Part shown: piece by piece, positions 52,752 to 60,325 of the stretch | Position numbering within the stretch: the first letter of the stretch is position 1 | How the letters are laid out: every line of letters begins with the position of its first letter | Assembly (NCBI GenBank): GCA_963701375.1 | Contig: CAVOZT010000001.1 | Span: 620,001 to 684,000 of the forward strand | DNA length: 64,000 nt | Reading direction: 5' to 3' | Source of the DNA: CAVXTF01 sp963701375 | GTDB lineage: Bacteria; Actinomycetota; Acidimicrobiia; Acidimicrobiales; CAVXTF01 | Notes under the pieces: generated by a model | What the model was told of the DNA's origin: nothing | Databases searched by the model: none | Seen by the model: the letters and a program-made list of their open reading frames with translations, nothing else | Position numbers and translations under genes: made by a program

Positions 52752-53125
52752 TCAGCCAAGCAACGATGCGCTTAGTGCCGCTCCGGCTTCCTGCGCCGTC
52801 CCAGGCAGTGTGTGCGCGTAGATCGACAGCGTGATCGTTGGCGACGAGTGTCCCAGGCGCTCCGAGACAACCTTCACCGGAACACTCGAGGCAAGCATGA
52901 GACTTGCGGCCGTATGCCGGCAGTCGTGAAGTCGTGAAGTCGTGAAGTCGACGTAGGGCCGCCGCCACTGTCAACTTGTCGTACCGATCAGAGAGGAAGT
53001 CGGGATAGCTCGGACGTCCGAGTTCGTCGGCGATGACGTAGCCGTTGTCAGAGTACGCAGGGCCTGCTGCAAGCCGCTCCGCTGACTGTTGCGCGCGCTT
53101 GGGGCGAAGGAGAGCTCCGAACGGG
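52752..53125 (-). pseudogene. decayed tyrosine-family integrase (C-terminal part)
   Basis: Two frames together give an integrase catalytic domain. First comes RAQQSAERLAAGPAYSDNG and IADELGRPSYPDFLSDRYD. After a break comes HDCRHTAASLMLASSVPVK, VVSERLGHSSPTITLSIYAH and TLPGTAQEAG, ending in TGA at 52752. The HxxRH box, LGHSS and the nucleophile Tyr in SIYAH are recognisable. The break coincides with three tandem copies of an 8-bp unit in place of one. The N-terminal core-binding domain is missing. Confidence 0.82.
52924..52950. repeat. 8-bp unit repeated three times inside the integrase remnant
   Basis: On the + strand the unit GTCGTGAA occurs three times in succession, with a partial fourth copy GTCG (on the minus strand, the gene's direction, the unit reads TTCACGAC). 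Removing two units restores the frame through the catalytic HDCRH motif, so the expansion adds 16 bases and a +1 shift. Confidence 0.85.
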
Positions 53126-53157
53126 GTCCCGCCCGCCACGTTGCTACTCTTCGCGGC

Positions 53158-53847
53158 ATGGAGGATCTGCTATCGGGAGACCCGAGGCTACCGCCGGGCC
53201 GGCACGGCAGATCCCGGCAGTTCGTGCAGGCCCATCAGCGCGAACGCCTCATCAGCGCGATGGTCGAAGTGGTCAACGCCAAGGGCTACCAAGCCGCATC
53301 GATCGCCGACGCGCTCGCCCTCGCCCGCGTGTCGCGAAGCGCTTTCTACGAGCTGTTCCGGGACAAAGAGGATTGCTTTCTCGCTTGTTACGACCGCGGC
53401 ACCGGCCTTTTGTCCGATGCCATCATGGGGGCGCTGGCAGATGGGGGGCCCTGGTGGCAACGCGTCCGCAGGGGGTACCAGGCAGTCACCGCCACCTTCG
53501 CCGAGCACCCGCACCTAGCACAGGTGTGCATGGTGGAGGCGTTGGCCGCGGGACCGGCGGTCAACGCCCGCTACCAGGCCGTGATCAGCGCGCTCGTCCT
53601 CGTCGTCGAAAAGGACATGTTGGAGGACGGCGCCGTGCCAGCCGTACCTCGCGCGGTCATCCTCGGCCTGGTCGGCGGTGTCGCGGCGATCATCCAGGCG
53701 GAGATCCGCGCCGGCCGCACGAGCGAGCTGCCGGCGATGACCGACCTCCTCGTCCAGTTCCACCTCGCCTGCTGCACGGGCTACGAGCAAGCCGGCGCCT
53801 CTCTCGCCGGGTTCTCCGGGATAAAGCGCCGCACTCGCGGTCGATGA
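53158..53847 (+). CDS. TetR/AcrR-family transcriptional regulator
   Basis: 229 aa. RERLISAMVEVVNAKGYQAASIADALALARVSRSAFYELFRDKEDCFLACYD is the TetR HTH (read in pieces, residues about 28-80). The remaining 150 residues form a helical ligand domain. ATG at 53158 is chosen because upstream in-frame residues are unlike the family. It lies between two integrase remnants, so it was probably brought in by, or marooned among, mobile DNA. Its target is not evident. Confidence 0.88.
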   Translation: MEDLLSGDPRLPPGRHGRSRQFVQAHQRERLISAMVEVVNAKGYQAASIADALALARVSRSAFYELFRDKEDCFLACYDRGTGLLSDAIMGALADGGPWWQRVRRGYQAVTATFAEHPHLAQVCMVEALAAGPAVNARYQAVISALVLVVEKDMLEDGAVPAVPRAVILGLVGGVAAIIQAEIRAGRTSELPAMTDLLVQFHLACCTGYEQAGASLAGFSGIKRRTRGR

Positions 53848-53899
53848 TGTCGCTGGCGTGAGTCTCGTCGCTCACTCGGTGACGCGCCGCGGGCGCCGT

Positions 53900-54130
53900 C
53901 GGATCGCCGCCGCCGCCTTCCTCGATCCGCACGACTTTGGTCCACCGTCGCGGTGCACGCTGCGCGGCGACGAACGCGAGCACGTCGGCTGGAGTGACCT
54001 CGACAGGGTCCTTCGCGGCAACCGTCAAGGACACCTTCAGGTCGTACGCCGTCGCGAGCAGCGTGTTCAGGTGGCACGGGCACCGACAAGCTCGAAATAG
54101 GCGTCGACGAGGGGATGCCGGAGGCGGACA
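53900..54130 (-). pseudogene. second integrase remnant (N-terminal SAM-like domain)
   Basis: HPLVDAYFELVGARA followed, after a one-base break near 54070, by NTLLATAYDLKVSLTVAAKDP and VEVTPADVLAFVAAQRAPRR is the core-binding N-terminus of XerC-like tyrosine recombinases. The frame then degenerates after KVVRIEE. No catalytic half is present. The type differs from the C-terminal remnant at 52752, so these are two separate dead elements. Confidence 0.65.
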
Positions 54131-54329
54131 AGAGCGCTCCTTTGCTCGTCTTGTTCCAACTGGACGCGAGCGGGAGTGAACGCCACTTCAGCGATCCTCG
54201 CAGTAGAGCTGCCAAAGGTGGTGGACCACCCGCTTATAAAAACAAGACGTCGATGTACTCGAAGACGCGACGGCGAACCTGGGCTCTCGCCGCCCGGGAC
54301 TGTCGGTGGATGAGCTCTGCCCTTTTTTC

Positions 54330-54358
54330 TTGACATATGAGTACATGAGTGTTTTGAT
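54330..54358 (+). promoter_or_regulatory. candidate sigma70-type promoter
   Basis: A perfect -35 TTGACA at 54330-54335, a 17-base spacer and TTTGAT at 54353-54358 (4 of 6 to TATAAT). It would give a leader of about 320 bases for the secreted protein at 54688. Confidence 0.45.
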
Positions 54359-54648
54359 ATCGGCGGATAGCTTGCGGGGGTGAGAGTACCGCCAGACGCT
54401 GAGGGCGTCGATGAGCTCTCCTACAAGAATTGGGCTGGACAGGAAGCCCGAGGGAAATCAACAAGCTGACGACAGGCGTCTAATAACTGGAGGGGGGTTC
54501 TTTCAGCAAGACGGACGTGCCCCAGGGCATATGCGGCTTGACACATTTTTCTCAAGGATGGTCCGAGTCACGTGTGGCCTTGGGCGGCCCTTCAAGTTGA
54601 TTTAGGGCGCCTTGTTAACACCGATTGATGAATAAACCAACCAGGAGC

Positions 54649-54676
54649 AACTTAGAGAACAAAACTTAGAGAACAA
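54649..54676 (+). repeat. 14-bp perfect tandem repeat just before a Shine-Dalgarno
   Basis: AACTTAGAGAACAA occurs twice head-to-tail (54649-54662 and 54663-54676) and abuts GGGGAGG, the ribosome binding site of the gene at 54688. Confidence 0.9.
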
Positions 54677-54687
54677 GGGGAGGATCA

Positions 54688-55734
54688 GTGAAGCGATTCA
54701 ATCGACCCATCCGGTCAGCGTTGTGGTTGAGCGTCGGCTTGGTCGTGGGGCTCGTGGCGATGGTGATGACGCCTGCGTTGGCAGCCTCGCACGCCAGTTC
54801 CATCAAGAACGGGCCTGGGTACCCGCCGCCAAAGGGTATATATAAACCGTTCACCGACTGCCCAATCGCGCTAGACAACGCCTTCATGCAGGCGACCGTA
54901 AGCGGTGATGCGGTAGCTTGTGTCGCCGGTGACGCCAACAGCGGCACGATCAAAATCGGCAACATCACGACACCAGTCGTGCACCCGGTGACCGCGCAGT
55001 TTGGCGCCTGCAGCCCGCCGAACGCCTCTCCCACGCAATTTAGCGGCTGTACGCTCCCGCCACCGGACGGGGTCTCCGCGGAGCTGACCACCGGGGAGGA
55101 ATTGGTACCGGTCTCACTGGAACAGATGCTGGGCTGCCCCAGCACGAACAGGGTGATCGAGAAGATGTGCCAGGAGGCTGCGAATTTCGGGGGAAGCTAC
55201 AACCAAATTTACGTGCTGGCCCAAGAGGCCCTCCCGATCACGAACTTTGCCGTCTTCTCGTGGACCCAGCCGATCAAGATCCAACTGGTCAACCCGCTGC
55301 TCGGGTCCGACTGCTACATCGGGACCAACGACAACCCGATCACGGTCAATCCAAATCTCCAGGGCGGGACCCTCATCGAGAAAGTTGACCCTAACCCGAC
55401 AGCGCACCCGAACACGGCGGTCCTCGAGGACCAAAACACCACGGCCGTCGACAACACGTTCGCGGCACCCGCGGTCACGGACTGCGGCCCGGGAGGTAGT
55501 AAGGACATCCCCGTCGAAAATCAGATGGACTCGTACGCCGGGCTGCCCGCGGCGTCGGGGAGCAACAGCCTGTCGCTCAGCGGCAACTTCTACCTCGCCG
55601 ACTGCTTCAACAGCACCAACCAGGCGAAGATCCTGCTCAACGCAATCGAGGCGAGCTCGGGAACGGCACAGTCCACCAATCCGAGCAACGGTCAGAAGGT
55701 CGCCCGCTTGGCCCGGAGTTACGGGCTCAAGTGA
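54688..55734 (+). CDS. secreted protein of unknown function, Cys-containing
   Basis: 348 aa. GTG at 54688 is preceded by GGGGAGG at good spacing. Signal peptide residues 1-33 (MKRFNRPIRSALWLSVGLVVGL... TPALAASHA). The mature part is rich in Asn, Pro, Thr and Gly with about ten cysteines (for example CPIALDNAFMQATVSGDAVAC and CGPGGS), probably disulfide-bonded. I do not recognise a family. It contains VTAQFGAC, GEELVPVSLEQMLGCP and a C-terminal LARSYGLK. It precedes another secreted protein by 114 bases; the two may be co-expressed. Confidence 0.75.
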   Translation: MKRFNRPIRSALWLSVGLVVGLVAMVMTPALAASHASSIKNGPGYPPPKGIYKPFTDCPIALDNAFMQATVSGDAVACVAGDANSGTIKIGNITTPVVHPVTAQFGACSPPNASPTQFSGCTLPPPDGVSAELTTGEELVPVSLEQMLGCPSTNRVIEKMCQEAANFGGSYNQIYVLAQEALPITNFAVFSWTQPIKIQLVNPLLGSDCYIGTNDNPITVNPNLQGGTLIEKVDPNPTAHPNTAVLEDQNTTAVDNTFAAPAVTDCGPGGSKDIPVENQMDSYAGLPAASGSNSLSLSGNFYLADCFNSTNQAKILLNAIEASSGTAQSTNPSNGQKVARLARSYGLK

Positions 55735-55848
55735 GTAGCTAGCCAGGCAAGATCAGCGACCATCGAAACGTTCAGTGCAGTGGCCGGGCCGTCGGGTCCG
55801 GCCACTGCAAGTTTCCGACCATCCACTCCAGAGGGGGTAGGAAAGAAA

Positions 55849-56457
55849 ATGATCTCACGATCCAAGAAGATCTCACGATCCAAAAAGACGGTGATCGTCG
55901 CGGTGAGCGCGGCAGCCATGGTGCTCGGGACGCAAACGACCGTCTACGCAAGTGTGGCACCGGGCACCACCATCACCGGAACCTCAGGCCATACGGTGTT
56001 CAAAGGCACGATCGACGGGTCGGCCATCACCGTCACCTGCACCAACTTCACCGACAGCGTTCAGGTTCCGGCAGGCGCGACCAATTCCCTCACCATTCCG
56101 CCGGTGACGATCAACGGGTGCACCGACAGTCTCGGAGGCACCGACACCATCAAGACCAACGACACACTCGGGAGCTGGAAGCTCAAGATCAACAGCACGG
56201 GCACGAAGATGAAGCTCATCATCCCCCAGAAGGGCGCCACGTTCTCATCGAACATCCTGCCCGGCTGCACGATTATCGCAGCACCGACCGCCGCGGTGAG
56301 TGTGACAGGCACCTACAGCAGCACCAACGGTACGGACACGGTCAGTGGCGCGCCGATAGCCGTCAAGGGAAAGGGTTGCACGGCGACCGCCGCCTCAACG
56401 ACGACGACGGTCACCTTCTCCCCGAACCCTGGGAAGATCCCGCCGTTCGCTTCGTAG
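55849..56457 (+). CDS. secreted protein of unknown function
   Basis: 202 aa. ATG at 55849 follows GAGGGGG. The signal peptide begins with a duplicated ISRSKK-ISRSKK and then a hydrophobic core VIVAVSAAAMVLG. The mature domain is Thr/Ser/Gly-rich and all-beta in character (ITGTSGHTVFKGTIDGSAITVTC and similar strands). It has five cysteines, and both C-terminal ones lie in the last 60 residues. Not recognised. It ends before a strong hairpin at 56500. Confidence 0.72.
   Translation: MISRSKKISRSKKTVIVAVSAAAMVLGTQTTVYASVAPGTTITGTSGHTVFKGTIDGSAITVTCTNFTDSVQVPAGATNSLTIPPVTINGCTDSLGGTDTIKTNDTLGSWKLKINSTGTKMKLIIPQKGATFSSNILPGCTIIAAPTAAVSVTGTYSSTNGTDTVSGAPIAVKGKGCTATAASTTTTVTFSPNPGKIPPFAS
55852..55887 (+). 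repeat. 18-bp tandem duplication in the signal peptide
   Basis: ATCTCACGATCCAAGAAG is followed by the same 18 bases with one change (AAAAAG). It duplicates ISRSKK in frame, doubling the positive N-region of the signal peptide. Confidence 0.9.
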
Positions 56458-56499
56458 GTCAGTCGGCATCGACAATAAGGACAGGTTGTACACAGGACT

Positions 56500-56527
56500 T
56501 GGGTGGGCGGCGAGCGCCGCCCACCCA
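56500..56527 (+). terminator. terminator hairpin after the secreted protein
   Basis: TGGGTGGGCGGC pairs perfectly with GCCGCCCACCCA (12 bp) around GAGC, 43 bases after the stop at 56457. No U tract, as with many actinobacterial I-shaped terminators. Confidence 0.65.
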
Positions 56528-57170
56528 CGTTCGACCCCCCCGGCTACGTCGGAGCGCCGATGGTCCGGAACAACGAGCCGAGGTAAAGGAGAGCTCACGG
56601 TGAAACCGCACCGGCGAGAACGGTAGCGATCGCACCCGACGCATTGTGGGACGTTTTGCAAGCACCTACTTGTCAGCGCGATGTCAGCACAGGAGTGCTG
56701 GACTCCCGTGCCGTCATGGTGTCTGACGAAGCTCGTTAGGGTCCTTGCTTGCTCGCTGGCGGGGGAGGGCTAGGCCCCAACCTCCTGATCCAAAGGCCGG
56801 TCCGATTCGTGAGGTACGAGGCTCCGAGTGTCGTTGCAGACGGTCGGACATCCTCATGGTTCACCTTTGGTGCGATAACGAGTGGATGTCCCGTTGAAGC
56901 AGCGATTGAACCGTCTCTGTCGTCGGGCGGGGGTATTTGCCTCGTCCGCCTTCAGCGCGATCGGGCGGTGGTTGGTCAGGTCGCTGTTGCTCGTTCTCGA
57001 TGCGCATGTACCTGACGACGAGCGCACACCCCAAAAAACGGTGATCGGACGAATCGTAATGGCGGAAATACCCTCCACCTTGTCAATGGGTCACTTAGCG
57101 TGATGTCGCTCAGGCCGACGCAAACGGCAGCCGATACCTCCGCCTAGAACAGCGTTGGGAGAGGCGACCG
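56528..57170. other. 640-bp intergenic stretch, no gene recognised
   Basis: Open frames of 60-90 codons exist on both strands but lack ribosome binding sites and recognisable motifs. A small palindrome CAGCAC-AGGA-GTGCTG lies near 56690-56705. The last part likely holds the promoter of the DUF2510 protein at 57171. It may be decayed mobile DNA, given the nearby integrases, but no transposase is readable. Confidence 0.4.
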
Positions 57171-58400
57171 ATGAGCGACCAATCACAAGGACCAGGCTGG
57201 TGGCAGGCGTCAGACGGCAAGTGGTACGCACCCGAGCGGCATCCAAACTTCGTCCCACCGGCACCGGTTGTTGGACCTCCCGGGATCACGCCTCCATTGC
57301 CCCCCGTCACTACGCAAACAGCCCCGGTCGTTACGCGAACCCCTTCTCCGACCGCGACACAAGTGCCCGAAGCGATGGTCATCGGTCCTCGACAGCTATC
57401 CGCGGCGAAGGTGCCCCGACGCTGGTGGGCCCTGGCGGTGCCGGTCATCGCTGGAGGCTTGGCTCTCGCCATTGTGTTGCCGCTCACGGTAGGCGGAGCA
57501 CCCAAGACGACTTCCACGACCACGCACCCGGCCGGCGTGAACACGGGCCTGACGGGGTCATATGTCGGTAATCCGACAGGTCCGCAGCCACTGCCCCTGT
57601 TCTTGACATTGGTCCAGTCCGGCAGCTCCCTTTCTGGGACCCTTACCGCGAGCATCCCCACAGCTTCTTTTACGAGCTTGACGAATACCTCAACCAAGGT
57701 GACCGGCACCGTGAAGGGGTCGAAGTTGACACTCGCCGACCGGATCAATGGACAGGCGTCCTCCGTGACAGGAAGTTTTTCGCCGACTTCATTGACGTTC
57801 GACTTCGGACAAGGTGTCAGTGTCGTTTTCAAACGGGGAACGCTTGCCCAGTTCGACGCGCTCGTCGTTCGTGAAGGTAAGAGTGTCCTGGCGGAACTGG
57901 CAGCTTCGGTTGCCGACCGGGCCGCCGAGTCCAACCTCACTAACGCCACAACCGAGGCGAAGGCGTTGTATCAAGTCAGCCAGTCGTACTCGTCGACGAA
58001 CGGACCGCCCTACGGCGTCTCCACGTTCACGATGCAGGCTCCAGAGTTCGCCTGGACTACCGGTTCGTGTAGCGCGGCGACAGCGAACTGCGTCTCGTTC
58101 CAGGTCATGGACGTCAGTGCCGACCACGACGCCCAGGGCGTCGCACTGGCAACGTACAGCTCCAAGTCCTCGACGTGCTGGTACGCAATAGATATTGAGA
58201 CGACTCCGGTGGTGGTCCCGAACGACGCGTCCGCTCTCAGGTCCTCGAGCAACAGTCCGAACGCGCGAGTGAAAGCGGGGGTCTTCTACGCCAGGAGTCC
58301 AGTTGGCTCATCACCGACATCGTGCAGTGCCCCCCTGGTTCTGCATGCACATCATGCAGCGTGGACCGACAGCTACTCGGCTGCCGGCGGACTGAGCTAA
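57171..58400 (+). CDS. DUF2510 membrane-anchored extracellular protein
   Basis: 409 aa. Residues 7-28 carry the DUF2510 hallmark GPGWWQASDGKWYAPERHP. A Pro/Thr-rich cytosolic linker follows, then one TM segment near 84-107 (WWALAVPVIAGGLALAIVLPL). An extracellular region contains Thr/Ser linkers, a lipocalin-like barrel-like stretch (GSLSGTLTASIPTASF ... SLTFDFGQGVSVVFKRG) and a C-terminal domain with ATTEAKALYQVSQSYSS and two Cys pairs. The last part resembles pseudopilin or substrate-binding modules, but weakly. ATG at 57171. Confidence 0.72.
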   Translation: MSDQSQGPGWWQASDGKWYAPERHPNFVPPAPVVGPPGITPPLPPVTTQTAPVVTRTPSPTATQVPEAMVIGPRQLSAAKVPRRWWALAVPVIAGGLALAIVLPLTVGGAPKTTSTTTHPAGVNTGLTGSYVGNPTGPQPLPLFLTLVQSGSSLSGTLTASIPTASFTSLTNTSTKVTGTVKGSKLTLADRINGQASSVTGSFSPTSLTFDFGQGVSVVFKRGTLAQFDALVVREGKSVLAELAASVADRAAESNLTNATTEAKALYQVSQSYSSTNGPPYGVSTFTMQAPEFAWTTGSCSAATANCVSFQVMDVSADHDAQGVALATYSSKSSTCWYAIDIETTPVVVPNDASALRSSSNSPNARVKAGVFYARSPVGSSPTSCSAPLVLHAHHAAWTDSYSAAGGLS

Positions 58401-58476
58401 CGAAGGGAGACGGTGGAGGTATAGGCGTCAACCGAGGCGACGTGGGCGGGTGTGCAACGTCTTGACCGCCTGAAAA

Positions 58477-58764
58477 TCAGCCGAGGCCCCGCTTACGCGC
58501 CATCTCGACCATCTGCGCGGTAAGGGCTTTTGCGAACTCGTGCAACTCCGCGTCCGTCATATCTCTGAGCGACCATGCTCCCATCCACGTCATACCGGTC
58601 GCGCGATACTCCGCAGAGCAAACCGGGCAAAACATCACCGGATTCTCGATGGTGCCGGGGACCGCGTCGTCGCCCGGTTCCTGGTGCAACGGCAGGACGC
58701 CCTTCGCTCCGCACTCAGGGCAGTCTCTGGCGTCGCGGCGACCGGAAGCAGGTGTAGACGTCAC
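58477..58764 (-). CDS. small zinc-ribbon protein
   Basis: 95 aa. CPECGAKG near residue 15 and FCPVCSAEY near 46 form a four-Cys zinc ribbon. The C-terminus is helical (DAELHEFAKALTAQMVEMARK). GTG at 58764 overlaps the restored TGA of the upstream gene (GTGA), so the two are translationally coupled. Function unknown. Confidence 0.7.
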   Translation of the reverse strand: MTSTPASGRRDARDCPECGAKGVLPLHQEPGDDAVPGTIENPVMFCPVCSAEYRATGMTWMGAWSLRDMTDAELHEFAKALTAQMVEMARKRGLG

Positions 58765-59385
58765 GCTGGCCTCGGGTGCGTCTTAGCGGCGCTCTCGGCT
58801 TCTGACGGGTCGACAACCTCGCTCGCCGGTGTTTTTCCGCGATTCGGAGAACTGAACATTCTCACGACGACGGCATCGTCGTCGCTCAACCCGAAGACCT
58901 CCGCAAGGGTCCGGCGCGCCGCGAGCTGCAACTACATCGACTTTTGGCGCGTATACGGGCCAGATTTCGGTCCAGTTCGGAAGCCAGGTGGGTGCAGGTG
59001 CTTGCCATCCGAGAGCGGCAAGCTTCTTCTCCTGCGCCTCGTCCCAACGTGGGCGCGTGTCCTGAAGCTGGTCGAGGAAGTAGTTGGAGACCACCTCGGC
59101 CAAGAACGAGCCGTCCTCGTAGGAGAGGAACTGGATGTAATGGGCCGGAGTTCGCGCGTCCCTGATGACGAAGATCCAACGCCCCGGAGCCTGAGTCAGT
59201 TGTCTTAGGAGGTCTTCTAGCCCAGCCCCTACTTCGCGCACTGTCGACGTGCTCTCGTGGACGCCGTCGGACCACGAGCCGGTATAGCTGGACGGCGAGA
59301 TGGAGCGCGACCGCTGCTCGTAGAGAAGCCCTTCGGCCGCGGCGAGCCAGGAGTCGAGTGCCGCGCGTGCCTTGGACCTAGCCAT
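58761..59385 (-). CDS. uncharacterised protein (T3SS-chaperone/YbjN-like fold suspected), frameshifted
   Basis: ATG at 59385 opens MARSKARAALDSWLAAAEGLLYEQ. The middle reads GRWIFVIRDARTPAHYIQFL and EVVSNYFLDQ, then LAALGWQAPAPTWLPNWTEIW, resembling the LGWxxP..PNW pattern of actinobacterial YbjN-like proteins. After VDVVAAR the frame breaks near 58911-58925. A one-base correction gives RTLAEVFGLSDDDAVVVRMF and ends at TGA 58761-58763. That stop overlaps the next GTG, strongly supporting the repair. The unrepaired frame gives Arg-rich nonsense. Restored length is about 207 aa. Confidence 0.7.
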
Positions 59386-59573
59386 GATTTCCCCTCTCAT
59401 CGGTCCTGGCGTTGCCACCGTGCCTCTCGGTCGGTTGGCGCACCTTCAATGGGCCAGGTCCCTCAGGTGCTCTGGATAAGTAGCGGTAAGAGTATCGGCT
59501 GGGTGCGTCATTCACAGGTCGGTGGGGATCTCGTTCCGGCGGGCCGCGTTTGCGACATACCTTCCGGACGACG

Positions 59574-60110
59574 TCAACCGAGCCTGTACTCCCAGCCCTC
59601 CTGCCAGGCGAACTCACCGGTTGCGAGATCACGGAGATCGTTACCGTCAATGAAGCGTTCCAGACCCCATCGCGTCGCAACGTGTCCGACAACCAGGATC
59701 CGGAGACCGTCCCACCGGGTAGGCAAGTCAGCGAGAAAACGACCCACTCGCACGGTTGCGTCGTTCCAGCTCTCTCCGCCCGGGTAGGCATGATTCAGGT
59801 AGAGGCTGCGATCGCCATGGACGTCTGCGGACGGCGCCCCGTTCAGTTCCCCGTAGTCGCATTCACGAAGCCTCCAATCGTGCAGGATCGGCAAAGGAGA
59901 ATCCGAGAAGGCGATGTTGGCGGTCTCCACTGCCCGACCTAGATCGGAGGTGAACACACAGGCAAGGCCGTCGTCTCGCCTGCGCCGGCCGAGTGCGGCG
60001 GCTTGTTCCCTGCCGGCATCTGACAGTCGACCTGGCAGCCACCCGGTGGCGAAGCCCCTCTCGTTGTCCTCAGTCGTGGCGTGGGTCTCAAATACGATTT
60101 GAATGGACAT
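59574..60110 (-). CDS. histidine-phosphatase-family protein with altered RHG motif
   Basis: 178 aa. The fold is that of the phosphoglycerate-mutase/histidine-phosphatase clan: GWLPGRLSDAGREQAAALGRR, VFTSDLGRAVETANIAF (second Arg region), RLRECDYGELNG, and ILVVGHVATRWGLERF (second His). At the N-terminus the usual RHGxT is ETHATTEDN, keeping the phospho-accepting His but losing the preceding Arg. The ATG at 60110 is used; upstream in-frame sequence is unlike the family. Function unknown. Confidence 0.85.
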   Translation of the reverse strand: MSIQIVFETHATTEDNERGFATGWLPGRLSDAGREQAAALGRRRRDDGLACVFTSDLGRAVETANIAFSDSPLPILHDWRLRECDYGELNGAPSADVHGDRSLYLNHAYPGGESWNDATVRVGRFLADLPTRWDGLRILVVGHVATRWGLERFIDGNDLRDLATGEFAWQEGWEYRLG

Positions 60111-60192
60111 TGTGATTTCTATGTGGCGCTCGTGGTCCAGGTCCAGGTCGTGGGATGCGGGTTCCGGTTGTCGTGCGAAACGGTCTGCGCGA

Positions 60193-60236
60193 AGTGTCCC
60201 GGGCACTCGGGGGGGCGGGTGACCCGGGACACTTTT
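60193..60236 (+). terminator. strong inverted repeat with T run
   Basis: AGTGTCCCGGG pairs perfectly with CCCGGGACACT and is followed by TTT on the + strand. The neighbouring genes are on the minus strand, where no T run follows. It could end permease transcription, or be a short repeat/MITE-like element. Confidence 0.45.
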
Positions 60237-60325
60237 GCGACGAAGTATGGCTCCGCGCCGCCCCATTTTACGCCAGAGCCCTGTGCGTCGGATGTCGGCC
60301 TGATAGAGCGCGCGCCACTACGTCC

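Larger units (their letters stand above)
54131..54687. other. intergenic region with promoter-like sequence, no supported gene
   Basis: About 550 bases between the integrase remnant and a secreted-protein gene, with lower GC than the window average. No frame here has support. It contains a promoter-like TTGACA at 54330-54335 and a 14-bp tandem repeat at 54649-54676, so it probably supplies the leader of the gene at 54688. Confidence 0.45.
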
